Positions 54,570 to 61,812 of a stretch of DNA of 64,000 nucleotides are shown here, in pieces (within the stretch, counting starts at the first letter, position 1; every line of letters starts with the position of its first letter). The DNA is from JAUIIK01 sp041390865 (GTDB taxonomy: Bacteria; Chloroflexota; Chloroflexia; Thermomicrobiales; CFX8), in contig JAWKPC010000021.1 in assembly GCA_041390865.1 (NCBI GenBank), forward strand, positions 1-64,000. Reading direction: 5' to 3'. A model generated the notes under the pieces. That model was not told the origin of the DNA. It saw only the letters and a program-made list of their open reading frames with translations, and made no database searches. The position numbers and the translations under genes are program-made.

Positions 54570-55585
54570 CACGAACTCGGATATCGCTGGTTGCGACCGT
54601 CTTGAACGAGTACGGCAGCTTGCCTGCTTGGATAGACGGGTTGAAAAACCAGACGCGGTACCCCGATGAATGCATCGTCGTTGATGGCGGGTCGAGCGAC
54701 GGGACGCTCGAACTCCTCGAGGCCGTGGAGATGCCCTTTCCGTTGAAGGTGATTTCGGCGCCCTCGGTCAACATTTCGACCGGCCGGAACATCGCCATTT
54801 CCTCTGCGGTAGGTGAAATCGTCGTGGTGACCGACGCCGGAACGGTTGCCGAAACGAACTGGATCGATCTTCTCGTCAGGCCGTTCGAGGCGGATTGCAG
54901 TACCGACCTGGTCGCCGGATTCTTCGAGCCGCAAGCCGGCACATTCTGGACCCGGACCCTCGGCGCCACCACGCTGCCCGATGCTTCTGAGATCAACCAC
55001 GATTTATTCCTTGCGTCTAGCCGTTCCTTCGCGTTCCGGAGGGGTTGGTTTGATTGGGGATTCCAGTATCCGGAGTGGCTCGACTACTGCGAGGATGTCG
55101 TCTTCGACCTGCTGGTCAGGCGTGCGGGCGCTCGACAGATCTGCGAGACCGGTGCCGTCGTGCGGTTCTCACCGCGTGGTGGTGCGATTTCGTTCGTTCG
55201 CCAGTATTACCGATACGCCCGCGGTGACGGCAAGGCTGGTCTCTTTCTTCGGCGCCATCTCGTCCGGTATGGGACGTATATTGTTGCGCTGGCGGTTCTA
55301 TGCCGCCGCCGTCCGATCGAACTCGCTATCGCGAGTCTGGCAGGTATGGCCTATCTCCGCAGCCCGATTATCCGGTACCGGCAGCGGTATCCGCAGCGAA
55401 GCACCGCGAGCGATTTGGCCCGGGCGATTCCATTGATGGCCGTGCAGCGATTCATCGGGGATGTCGCGAAGATGGCGGGCTATCCGGCAGGGCTTCTCTG
55501 GCGAAATCGGAAGGATGGAATGTTCAGGTTCTGGAAGACTGGCTGGCGTTCACGTCGTCCGGACGGATCCCTGCCAGGCGCCTGA
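54566..55585 (+). CDS. Family-2 glycosyltransferase, membrane-associated
   Basis: 339 residues from an ATG overlapping the ybeY stop. GT-A motifs: ISLVATVLNEYGSLPAWIDG, ECIVVDGGSSDGTLELL, VVVTDAGTVAETNWI and the C-terminal base region YCEDVVFDLLVRRAG. A hydrophobic C-terminal stretch (TYIVALAVLCRRRPIELAIA) suggests membrane contact. Such genes lengthen surface glycans. The last 62 bases overlap convergent cinA, which is tolerated by both frames. Confidence 0.87.
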   Translation: MTRTRISLVATVLNEYGSLPAWIDGLKNQTRYPDECIVVDGGSSDGTLELLEAVEMPFPLKVISAPSVNISTGRNIAISSAVGEIVVVTDAGTVAETNWIDLLVRPFEADCSTDLVAGFFEPQAGTFWTRTLGATTLPDASEINHDLFLASSRSFAFRRGWFDWGFQYPEWLDYCEDVVFDLLVRRAGARQICETGAVVRFSPRGGAISFVRQYYRYARGDGKAGLFLRRHLVRYGTYIVALAVLCRRRPIELAIASLAGMAYLRSPIIRYRQRYPQRSTASDLARAIPLMAVQRFIGDVAKMAGYPAGLLWRNRKDGMFRFWKTGWRSRRPDGSLPGA

Positions 55586-56759
55586 TTTCCGTCCAGAGGA
55601 ATTCGGCGGCGACGAGGACCGCTCGCCGGCGGATCTCTTCCAGGCTACCTGTTACTTGCTGAGAGCGACGCGTGACCTGCCCGGCGTGGGCGAGGGCTAC
55701 TTCGATCAGCATTTCTGGAGTTTGACCACCCGAAGCGACTGACTGTATTGCGAGCGTCGCGGCCGTGCCGATACCTGTGACCCGTGCCGCATCGCGGACG
55801 AACCTCTCGATCTCGAACGCTGGTCTACTTGAATAGCTGGCGGTTGTAGGCCAGGCCCGAGCGTCCGCTATGACGTGTTGCGCCTGCTCGTCCGATAGGA
55901 ACATGCCGAGCAGCGCGCCGCCGGATCCCGCTTCCCAGACCGTCATGCTGATACCTGCGGCGTCCAGGGGTTGGACAATGGCTGCTGGCAAAGACTCGTC
56001 TCCGAAGCCGTAGACGTGGCCGCCGAGTTCGCGGCGCGCGTCTTCGAGGACTGCTCGAACGGCGGCATCCGCATGGGATCGTTCGGGATGAGCTGCCGTG
56101 ATCGTGACGTGAACCCCGTCCTGTTTCGCGTACGTGCCAACTTCGGGCCATTCCAACTCGATCAGGCGGCTGATCCGGTCCGCGACTGATGACTCGCCGA
56201 TTCCAATTGTCTTGATCGTGCGGCTAACGATCGCCTGAGATTGGAATTTCAGGACCAGAGCGGGGCGGATCTGACCGATCCACATTGGCCGGTTTTCGCG
56301 AGGCGGTCCCGGAAGGGCGACAGCCATGAGATCGTTCGTTTCTACGATCCAGCCCGGCGCGGTCCCGTTATCGTTCTGGACAACCTGCGCCGAGGGTATT
56401 CGCCATGCCTGTTTCTCGTTGCGCGCTGGCATCTCCGTACCGCGCATCCGGAAGCGGGCGCGGATCTGCTCGACGATCTTCTGATCAACGATCGGTGACT
56501 CACCGGTGAGGGCTATAAGTGCTTCGCGCGAGAGATCGTCTTCGGTCGGGCCGAGGCCGCCGGTCATGATCACGAGATCGGCAGCCTCGGCCGACGAGCG
56601 AATCGCATCGGTGATGCTATCGAGGTCGTCGGGTACTTGCGTGACTCGCACGACCGCAGCACCGATGCTGTTTAGCTCCTGAGCGAAGTACTGTGCGTTC
56701 GTATCGAGGAGCGTGCCACGAAGTATCTCGGAACCGATCGAAACGATTGAGGCACGCAT
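55524..56759 (-). CDS. cinA: CinA-family protein with a degenerate C-terminal deamidase domain
   Basis: 411 residues. The N-terminal MoCF-like pyrophosphatase domain is intact: SIVSIGSEILRGTLLDTNAQ, IMTGGLGPTEDDLSREAL, VALPGPPRENRPMW. The C-terminal half corresponds to nicotinamide-nucleotide amidase (PncC), whose signature AESCTGG appears only as VWEAGSGGALLG and whose PGSS..GG region is not recognisable. NMN deamidation is therefore doubtful, while ADP-ribose pyrophosphatase activity is likely. It follows tRNA-Arg(TCG) on the minus strand. Confidence 0.86.
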   Translation of the reverse strand: MRASIVSIGSEILRGTLLDTNAQYFAQELNSIGAAVVRVTQVPDDLDSITDAIRSSAEAADLVIMTGGLGPTEDDLSREALIALTGESPIVDQKIVEQIRARFRMRGTEMPARNEKQAWRIPSAQVVQNDNGTAPGWIVETNDLMAVALPGPPRENRPMWIGQIRPALVLKFQSQAIVSRTIKTIGIGESSVADRISRLIELEWPEVGTYAKQDGVHVTITAAHPERSHADAAVRAVLEDARRELGGHVYGFGDESLPAAIVQPLDAAGISMTVWEAGSGGALLGMFLSDEQAQHVIADARAWPTTASYSSRPAFEIERFVRDAARVTGIGTAATLAIQSVASGGQTPEMLIEVALAHAGQVTRRSQQVTGSLEEIRRRAVLVAAEFLWTEIRRLAGIRPDDVNASQSSRT

Positions 56760-56823
56760 TCACATGATCCTGTAGGACAAAGAATCTGACATCCGCAACG
56801 ATCCGTGCACTGATGAAAACTGG

Positions 56824-56896
56824 TACCCTCGGAGGGACTCGAACCCCCAACCCCTTGTTCCGAAGACAAGTGCTCTATCCATTGAGCTACGAGGGC
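56824..56896 (-). tRNA. tRNA-Arg (anticodon TCG)
   Basis: 73-base cloverleaf, minus strand, CCA encoded at 56821-56823. Acceptor GCCCTCG/CGAGGGT (G1-T72 wobble), anticodon stem CTTGT/ACAAG around loop CTTCGGA, T-loop TTCGAGTC, discriminator A. Reads CGA. Confidence 0.93.
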
Positions 56897-57135
56897 ATTA
56901 CCTTGCGCGGAGCCCGGAAGGCGACCGCCTGCATGGTTGATCATTCATCCAGGATCCCGCCTCCCGAGTCCGTCAATCAATACTACCTGATCGCGACTGG
57001 AGCGTCACTCACCAGGTCCGTGGTAACCGGCCAGTCAGGTACGCTATCGGGGCAGCGTGATGCTGGACATGTTGCCGCTCTACACTTGCGAGCCAACCCG
57101 ATGTCGTTCGAAACGAGTAGATTGAAACGCACGGT

Positions 57136-57798
57136 TTGAACCGGTTTGATGCCGCCCAATATCGCGATCGACAGCTTCAAATTGCGAAGCAGGTCGCCGA
57201 ATTCCCGCTCGTCACTACCCCGAAGCTGGTAGGAGCGGTTGACATGCACCTGTTCGGGGAGATGGGCGTTGCCGTTGCTCTCACCATGTCGCTTCCCGAA
57301 CTGGAGATCCTCGAAATCGAATACGCGACTGGCGATCTAGCGATACCGTACATCCCTGGATATCTCTCGTTTCGCGAAGCGCCTCTCTGTCTGGAGGCGA
57401 TCCGTCGGCTCGAATCTCCACCGGATCTCCTGCTGGTTGACGGCCACGGCAAGGCGCATCCCACGTCCTGCGGATTGGCCTGCCACATCGGCGTCGAGGC
57501 TGATCTCCCGACGATCGGGATAGCGAAAGGGAAGCTGGTCGGCGAGTATGTCGAGCCAGGAATTGGCAAGGGCGAGGTCGAAGCACTTCTCGTGGACGGC
57601 GTTCGCGTCGGAAGCGTCGTGAGAACCAGGGAAGGTGTCCGTCCGGTCTTTGTATCGGTTGGGCACCGGATCACGCTTACGCAGGCCACGAGCTGGACGC
57701 TTCGGCTAGCCCGACGCTTCAGGTTGCCGGAGCCGTCTCATAAGGCGCACAAGCTTGCGTCCGCACGCGCCCGGCAACTGCGAGGCACGGGACCGTGA
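57136..57798 (+). CDS. nfi: Endonuclease V (deoxyinosine 3' endonuclease)
   Basis: Cuts DNA one base 3' of deoxyinosine, repairing deaminated adenine. 220 residues: GAVDMHLFGEMGVAVAL (first catalytic Asp), conserved YIPGYLSFREAP (mismatch wedge), DLLLVDGHGKAHPTSCGLAC (second Asp), GIAKGKLVGEY and SVGHRITLTQATSW. TTG start at 57136 gives the normal length. The 239 bases upstream hold no recognised element. Monocistronic, convergent with tRNA-His. Confidence 0.94.
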   Translation: MNRFDAAQYRDRQLQIAKQVAEFPLVTTPKLVGAVDMHLFGEMGVAVALTMSLPELEILEIEYATGDLAIPYIPGYLSFREAPLCLEAIRRLESPPDLLLVDGHGKAHPTSCGLACHIGVEADLPTIGIAKGKLVGEYVEPGIGKGEVEALLVDGVRVGSVVRTREGVRPVFVSVGHRITLTQATSWTLRLARRFRLPEPSHKAHKLASARARQLRGTGP

Positions 57799-57825
57799 AC
57801 GTGTTTAACGTTGAGTTGTAGGAGG

Positions 57826-57899
57826 GGTGCCTCACGGGGCTCGAACCCGTAACCACTGGTTCCACAGACCAGTGCTCTACCTATTGAGCTAGAGGCACC
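57826..57899 (-). tRNA. tRNA-His (anticodon GTG)
   Basis: Minus strand; acceptor GTGCCTC/GAGGCAC with an encoded extra G-1 (57899) pairing C73, diagnostic for tRNA-His. Anticodon stem CTGGT/ACCAG around loop CTGTGGA, T-loop TTCGAGCC. CCA not encoded. It starts 9 bases after the 3' end of RNase P RNA. Confidence 0.95.
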
Positions 57900-57908
57900 A
57901 TCATCGAC

Positions 57909-58240
57909 GACATCGAACCGTAAGCCGGGTTCTGTTTTCTGCGATCATTTATCTCGGCGCGGTTGGCGCCGGGCACGTCACGTGCCTGCTCCCGACCTAG
58001 CCCGCGAGCGAGCAGCTCGACACTGGGCCGACTTGGGATTGCTGCGGGGAGGATTGCCCTTTTCACACTGCCTGGTTTCCCGGCAGTCGTTGTCTCTGTT
58101 GCTCTCGGCGAACGTGAATCCGCCGCCAATCTGGACTGTTAACAGGCACCGGACCTGTTCCCCTGACTTTCGCCAGGCACCCTGCTCTTCGCAGCCCGGA
58201 CTTTCCTCTGGCCAAAGCCAGCGACCGCCCGTTCGATGCG
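57909..58240 (-). ncRNA. rnpB: RNase P RNA (bacterial type A)
   Basis: Catalytic RNA that trims tRNA 5' leaders. Near the 5' end: GAGGAAAGTCCGGGCT (universally conserved P4/J3-4 region, about 58193-58208), followed by GAGCAGGGTGCCTGGCGAA. Near the 3' end: CCCGGCTTACGG (about 57917-57930), the partner strand. Ends were set by helix P1: GCATCGAAC at 58231-58239 pairs with GTTCGATG at 57911-57918. Length about 332, within the type-A range. It lies between tRNA-Leu and tRNA-His on the same strand. Confidence 0.95.
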
Positions 58241-58260
58241 CGTCAATTTTTAACGTGCGA

Positions 58261-58280
58261 TGCGGGTCAATCGACCCGCA
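58261..58280 (-). other. Hairpin between tRNA-Leu and rnpB
   Basis: Perfect 8-bp inverted repeat TGCGGGTC / GACCCGCA with a 4-base loop in the 52-base spacer. No T-run follows, so it is more likely a processing or spacer hairpin than a terminator. Confidence 0.5.
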
Positions 58281-58292
58281 CGACGCCGGTGG

Positions 58293-58376
58293 TGCCGAAG
58301 GCGAGATTCGAACTCGCACGCCCTTACGGGCACTACGCCCTGAACGTAGCGCGTCTTCCGGTTCCGCCACTTCGGC
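58293..58376 (-). tRNA. tRNA-Leu (anticodon CAG)
   Basis: 84-base class II tRNA, minus strand, CCA encoded at 58290-58292. Acceptor GCCGAAG/CTTCGGC, anticodon stem CTACG/CGTAG around loop TTCAGGG, long variable arm TGCCCGTAAGGGCG, T-loop TTCGAATC. Reads CTG. Confidence 0.95.
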
Positions 58377-58396
58377 GCGTACCGCTCAACCAAGAA

Positions 58397-58426
58397 ATTG
58401 TAGCATGTTGGCTGTCCGACGGTAAA
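58397..58426 (-). promoter_or_regulatory. Promoter of the tRNA-Leu/rnpB/tRNA-His array
   Basis: Minus-strand TTTACC (58421-58426) and TACAAT (58397-58402, with TGC before it) separated by 18 bases; the -10 ends 20 bases before the tRNA-Leu 5' end. No other clear promoter is seen before rnpB. Confidence 0.5.
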
Positions 58427-58538
58427 GCCAGCTGGCTGTTTCGGGTACGCTTATCGCCGTTGGCCGCGTTCCACACCGAATAGTGGAAGCATCCGCGCTG
58501 TCACATTACTTGCCGGAAGACGATGAAACGAGGAATGC

Positions 58539-59117
58539 GTGGCGCGACGGACCGGGACCTCGAAGGCTTTCACGATCTTCGCCATCATCATGGTCGCATT
58601 CTTGATAATGAGCACCCTGGTCTTGTTCGGCGGTTCAATCCTCGGTCCGGACAACAGTGACCCGGCTGACCCGACTGACGAGGCTGACCGTCAGATGTCG
58701 GAACTGGAAACTCGCGTCTCGGCCAACCCCGACGACGCCGACGCTGCGGCCGTACTCGCGAATATCTACGCCAATGAGGGAAACCTGGCCCAGGCTATTC
58801 CCCTCTACGAACAAGCGACGCTAGCTCGACCAGACGATGGCAATCTGCGGCTCGCGTTCGGCATCGCTCTGTTACGAAGTGGCAGCTTCCTCGATGCCCG
58901 CATCCAGCTCGAGCAGGCGCTTGACCTGCTGCCGGACAGTTCGGGACCAGCCTACTATCTCGGGCAACTCGAACAACTCAAGGACGATCCCGACCCCGAG
59001 GCCGCGCGGGAGTGGTTCGAGCTTGCTATCGAACGCGATCCCGAATCGGTCCTGGCGAGCCAGGCGCAGGAGCGCATCGACGAGCTCGACAATCCTGATG
59101 CCAGCCCGGCCCCTTGA
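58539..59117 (+). CDS. Membrane-anchored TPR protein
   Basis: 192 residues from a GTG. Residues 12-33 (FAIIMVAFLIMSTLVLFGGS) form a single N-terminal membrane anchor with no cleavage site. An acidic linker follows, then two or three tetratricopeptide repeats (AAAVLANIYANEGNLAQAIP; LRLAFGIALLRSGSFLDARI; PAYYLGQLEQLKD). The TPR region faces outward if the anchor is Nin-Cout. It precedes a glycosyltransferase run by 9 bases, so it may scaffold that assembly. Function otherwise unknown. Confidence 0.83.
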   Translation: MARRTGTSKAFTIFAIIMVAFLIMSTLVLFGGSILGPDNSDPADPTDEADRQMSELETRVSANPDDADAAAVLANIYANEGNLAQAIPLYEQATLARPDDGNLRLAFGIALLRSGSFLDARIQLEQALDLLPDSSGPAYYLGQLEQLKDDPDPEAAREWFELAIERDPESVLASQAQERIDELDNPDASPAP

Positions 59118-59126
59118 CGACCAACC

Positions 59127-60395
59127 ATGAGAGTGACGCTTGTCAATCACCGCTACATGCCATTTCGCGGCGGCTCGGAGCTCTACGTCCAGAAGCTAGC
59201 CGAGTGGCTTGCGGCCAACGGCGTTGACACACGGGTGCTGACGACGAACGCCTTCGACCTGGAGTATTTCTGGGATAGTCGTGCGTCCGCGGTCGATGCT
59301 CCGCCGAGAGAGTCCATCGGTGGAGTTGACGTGCTCCGACTGCCAGTCCGGCACCCTCCGCTGTCGCGTGCTCTTTTTCCGGCTTCAAGGCGAGGTATGG
59401 GAGAACTCAGCCGGTTCTACGGCGAGTTGGAACCTTTCGCCACCATAGCCAGCAATCTTCCCCGCGTGAATGGCCTGTTCGAGGCGCTGATCTCAATTCC
59501 CCAACCAGACATAATTATCGCGACGAATCTCGGCCTGGAGGGACTTGCGCTTACGGCATCGAGGGCGGCTCAGGAGATGGGCGCTTGCTTCGTTCTTCTC
59601 CCGTTCGCTCATCTTGGCGATGGGGAGGACAGCATTGCCCGGCGCTACGTGTCGATGCCACATCAGCGTCAGCTCGTTCGTCGCGCCGATATGGTTGTGG
59701 CGTTAACCCGGATCGAGGCACGATTCTTGATCGACCTCGGTGTCGAGGCGTCCAAAGTGATGGTTGCCGGCGCTGGCGTCGACCTTCCGGAAATGGCGAA
59801 ATCCGATGAGCGCGTCCCGGAAAAGCGAGGCGTCGACCAACCTATGATCCTGTCGATCGGGGCCCTGGCGCGGGACAAAGGAACGCCAGATCTCGTCGAG
59901 GCATCTAGAATGTTGAAGCGGAGGGGGTTCGATCATCGTCTTGTCCTGGTCGGACCAGAACTCAGCGCGTTCAGTAGCTGGTTCGAACGTTCGGGAGCGG
60001 TCGGGTGCGACTGGATTCGGCGTGCCGGCACGGTCTCTGATGTTGAGAAGGAATCGTTTCTGGATCAGTCTGACGTATTCGTGCTCGCTTCACGGACCGA
60101 ATCCTTTGGCATTGTCTATCTCGAGGCCTGGTCACGCAGGATCCCGGTTGTTGGCGCCGATGTCGGTGCCGTTTCCGAGGTTGTGGAAAACGAGAGGGAC
60201 GGTCTTCTCGTGCCATTCGGGGAACCGGACGCGATCGCCGAGGCGATCGAGCGATTGTTCCGAGACCCGTTACTCGCGTCTCGCTTGAGCGCCGCCGGGT
60301 TCTTGAAGACAAGCTCGGCATACTCGTGGGATAAGGTGTTCGAACGTATCCAGACGGGTCTCAGCGACATACTTGGAATGGAGGTCGCCAGTTGA
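59127..60395 (+). CDS. Family-4 glycosyltransferase
   Basis: 422-residue GT-B enzyme. N-terminal VTLVNHRYMPFRGGSELYVQ (acceptor domain glycine loop), C-terminal donor domain with MILSIGALARDKGTPDLVEA and the EX7E motif in SRTESFGIVYLEAWSRRIPVV. First of four genes joined by TTGA/ATGA overlaps (59127-63299), so they are co-translated. Sugar and acceptor unknown; clustering of three GT4 enzymes points to an oligosaccharide or glycolipid. Confidence 0.9.
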   Translation: MRVTLVNHRYMPFRGGSELYVQKLAEWLAANGVDTRVLTTNAFDLEYFWDSRASAVDAPPRESIGGVDVLRLPVRHPPLSRALFPASRRGMGELSRFYGELEPFATIASNLPRVNGLFEALISIPQPDIIIATNLGLEGLALTASRAAQEMGACFVLLPFAHLGDGEDSIARRYVSMPHQRQLVRRADMVVALTRIEARFLIDLGVEASKVMVAGAGVDLPEMAKSDERVPEKRGVDQPMILSIGALARDKGTPDLVEASRMLKRRGFDHRLVLVGPELSAFSSWFERSGAVGCDWIRRAGTVSDVEKESFLDQSDVFVLASRTESFGIVYLEAWSRRIPVVGADVGAVSEVVENERDGLLVPFGEPDAIAEAIERLFRDPLLASRLSAAGFLKTSSAYSWDKVFERIQTGLSDILGMEVAS

Positions 60396-60778
60396 CGGAT
60401 TCGTACCGTGAGGCGGGAGCCAGGGTTCAGGCGGTCGTGGAAGACGTGAGGCAGGCACTGGAACGCCGTGCCGCTTCCGCGCCGGCAGCCAACAGGGCCG
60501 GGATCGAACGTTCGCTCAGCGAAGCCCGGAGGCTGTCGAACGTCACCGCTCACTGGGGGATTGCTCCGAGCTGGCCGGTATTCGGCCAGCTCGAGGTGTT
60601 GATCAAGCGGGTGATGCGTATAGCTCTACGGTGGTACATCAACCCGATAGTCGAGCAACAAAATGCCTATAATCTGGCGATTCTTGCAGCACTTTACGAG
60701 ATAGAAGCACAATTAGACGCAATATCAATCGATAGAAATCCAGATACAAGCCATAAAGATCTAGATACATCAACATGA
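60392..60778 (+). CDS. Small helical protein of glycosyltransferase clusters, unknown function
   Basis: 128 residues from TTG 60392, overlapping the previous stop (TTGA), with GGAGG 7 bases upstream. A charged N-terminal helix (VQAVVEDVRQALERRAASA) is followed by LIKRVMRIALRWYINPIVEQQNAYNLAIL, a segment I associate with small partners in glycosyltransferase/methyltransferase gene clusters; a membrane-surface or coiled-coil role is possible. The last 120 bases (about 60655-60780) are far richer in A+T than everything around them, and the encoded tail (SIDRNPDTSHKDLDTST) is low complexity. Confidence 0.75.
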   Translation: MTDSYREAGARVQAVVEDVRQALERRAASAPAANRAGIERSLSEARRLSNVTAHWGIAPSWPVFGQLEVLIKRVMRIALRWYINPIVEQQNAYNLAILAALYEIEAQLDAISIDRNPDTSHKDLDTST

Positions 60779-61812
60779 GAGTTCTTGTGCTGCATACTCA
60801 GATTCCGTTTGTGACCGGCGGAGCAGAAGTTCTGGTGACCGGGCTTGTCGACGCTCTTCAGCAGCGGGGGCACACCGCGGAAGTGGTAGCTCTTCCGATA
60901 CGCTGGAACCCGCCGGACAAGTTACTCGGCACAGCCCTGGCCTGGCGCATGCTCGATCTGACGGAAGTTGCCGGCGAAAAGATCGATCTGGTGATTTGCA
61001 CCAAGTTCCCAACATGGGCGATCAACCACCCGAACAAGGTCCTCTGGCTTATTCACCAGCACCGGCAGGCGTACGATCTCTACGGTTCACCCTTCAGCGA
61101 GTTCGGTCCGCACGCTCCCGACCAGCACCTGCGTTCGGCCATCTTCCAGATTGACCGGGCTGGCATTTCGGAGTGCAAACGGCGGTACGCCATTAGCCGG
61201 AACGTCGCGTCACGACTCCGGGAGTTCCTCGGGATTGAGTCCGAGCCCCTGTACCCACCGGTTGAAGACCGTGACCTCTGGCCGGAGTCGTACGAGCCAT
61301 TCATTCTGAGCGTGGCACGCCTTGATCCCTTGAAGAGGATCGAGTCTCTTGTCGAAGCCTGGCCGCAGGTCGACGACCGGCTGCGATTGAAGATCACGTC
61401 GGTCGGTCCGATGCGGCCGTATCTGGAGGAGCGGGCTCGCGCCCTCGGAGCGTCTGATCGGATCGACTTCCTGGGTCGAGTAGACGACGACGAACTCGCT
61501 TCACTCTTTCGGACATGCCGGGCCGTCTACTACGCGCCGATCGACGAGGACTACGGCTACACGGCGGTCGAAGCGATGTCCGCAGGAAAACCGGTTGTCA
61601 CGGCCGCGGACTCGGGCGGAGTCCTCGAGTTTGTGCGAGATGAAGAGACCGGGCTCGTAAGCCCCCTGGACGGCCCGTCGCTGGCCGCCTCAGTCAACCG
61701 CTATCTTGATGAGGATCTGGCACGAAAGCATGGCGGCGAGGGCACGACGGTCGTGTCGGACATCTCCTGGGACCACGTTGTGACAACGCTCCTCGGAGAG
61801 CTAGCCCCATGA
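60775..61812 (+). CDS. Family-4 glycosyltransferase
   Basis: 345 residues, ATG overlapping the previous stop. VLVLHTQIPFVTGGAEVLVT at the N-terminus; donor domain with FILSVARLDPLKRIESLVEA and DEDYGYTAVEAMSAGKPVVT, the EX7E motif in the YGYTAVEAMSAGKP form. WLIHQHRQAYDLYG is typical of GT4 enzymes of capsule and lipooligosaccharide clusters. Ends in an ATGA overlap with the next gene. Confidence 0.9.
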   Translation: MRVLVLHTQIPFVTGGAEVLVTGLVDALQQRGHTAEVVALPIRWNPPDKLLGTALAWRMLDLTEVAGEKIDLVICTKFPTWAINHPNKVLWLIHQHRQAYDLYGSPFSEFGPHAPDQHLRSAIFQIDRAGISECKRRYAISRNVASRLREFLGIESEPLYPPVEDRDLWPESYEPFILSVARLDPLKRIESLVEAWPQVDDRLRLKITSVGPMRPYLEERARALGASDRIDFLGRVDDDELASLFRTCRAVYYAPIDEDYGYTAVEAMSAGKPVVTAADSGGVLEFVRDEETGLVSPLDGPSLAASVNRYLDEDLARKHGGEGTTVVSDISWDHVVTTLLGELAP

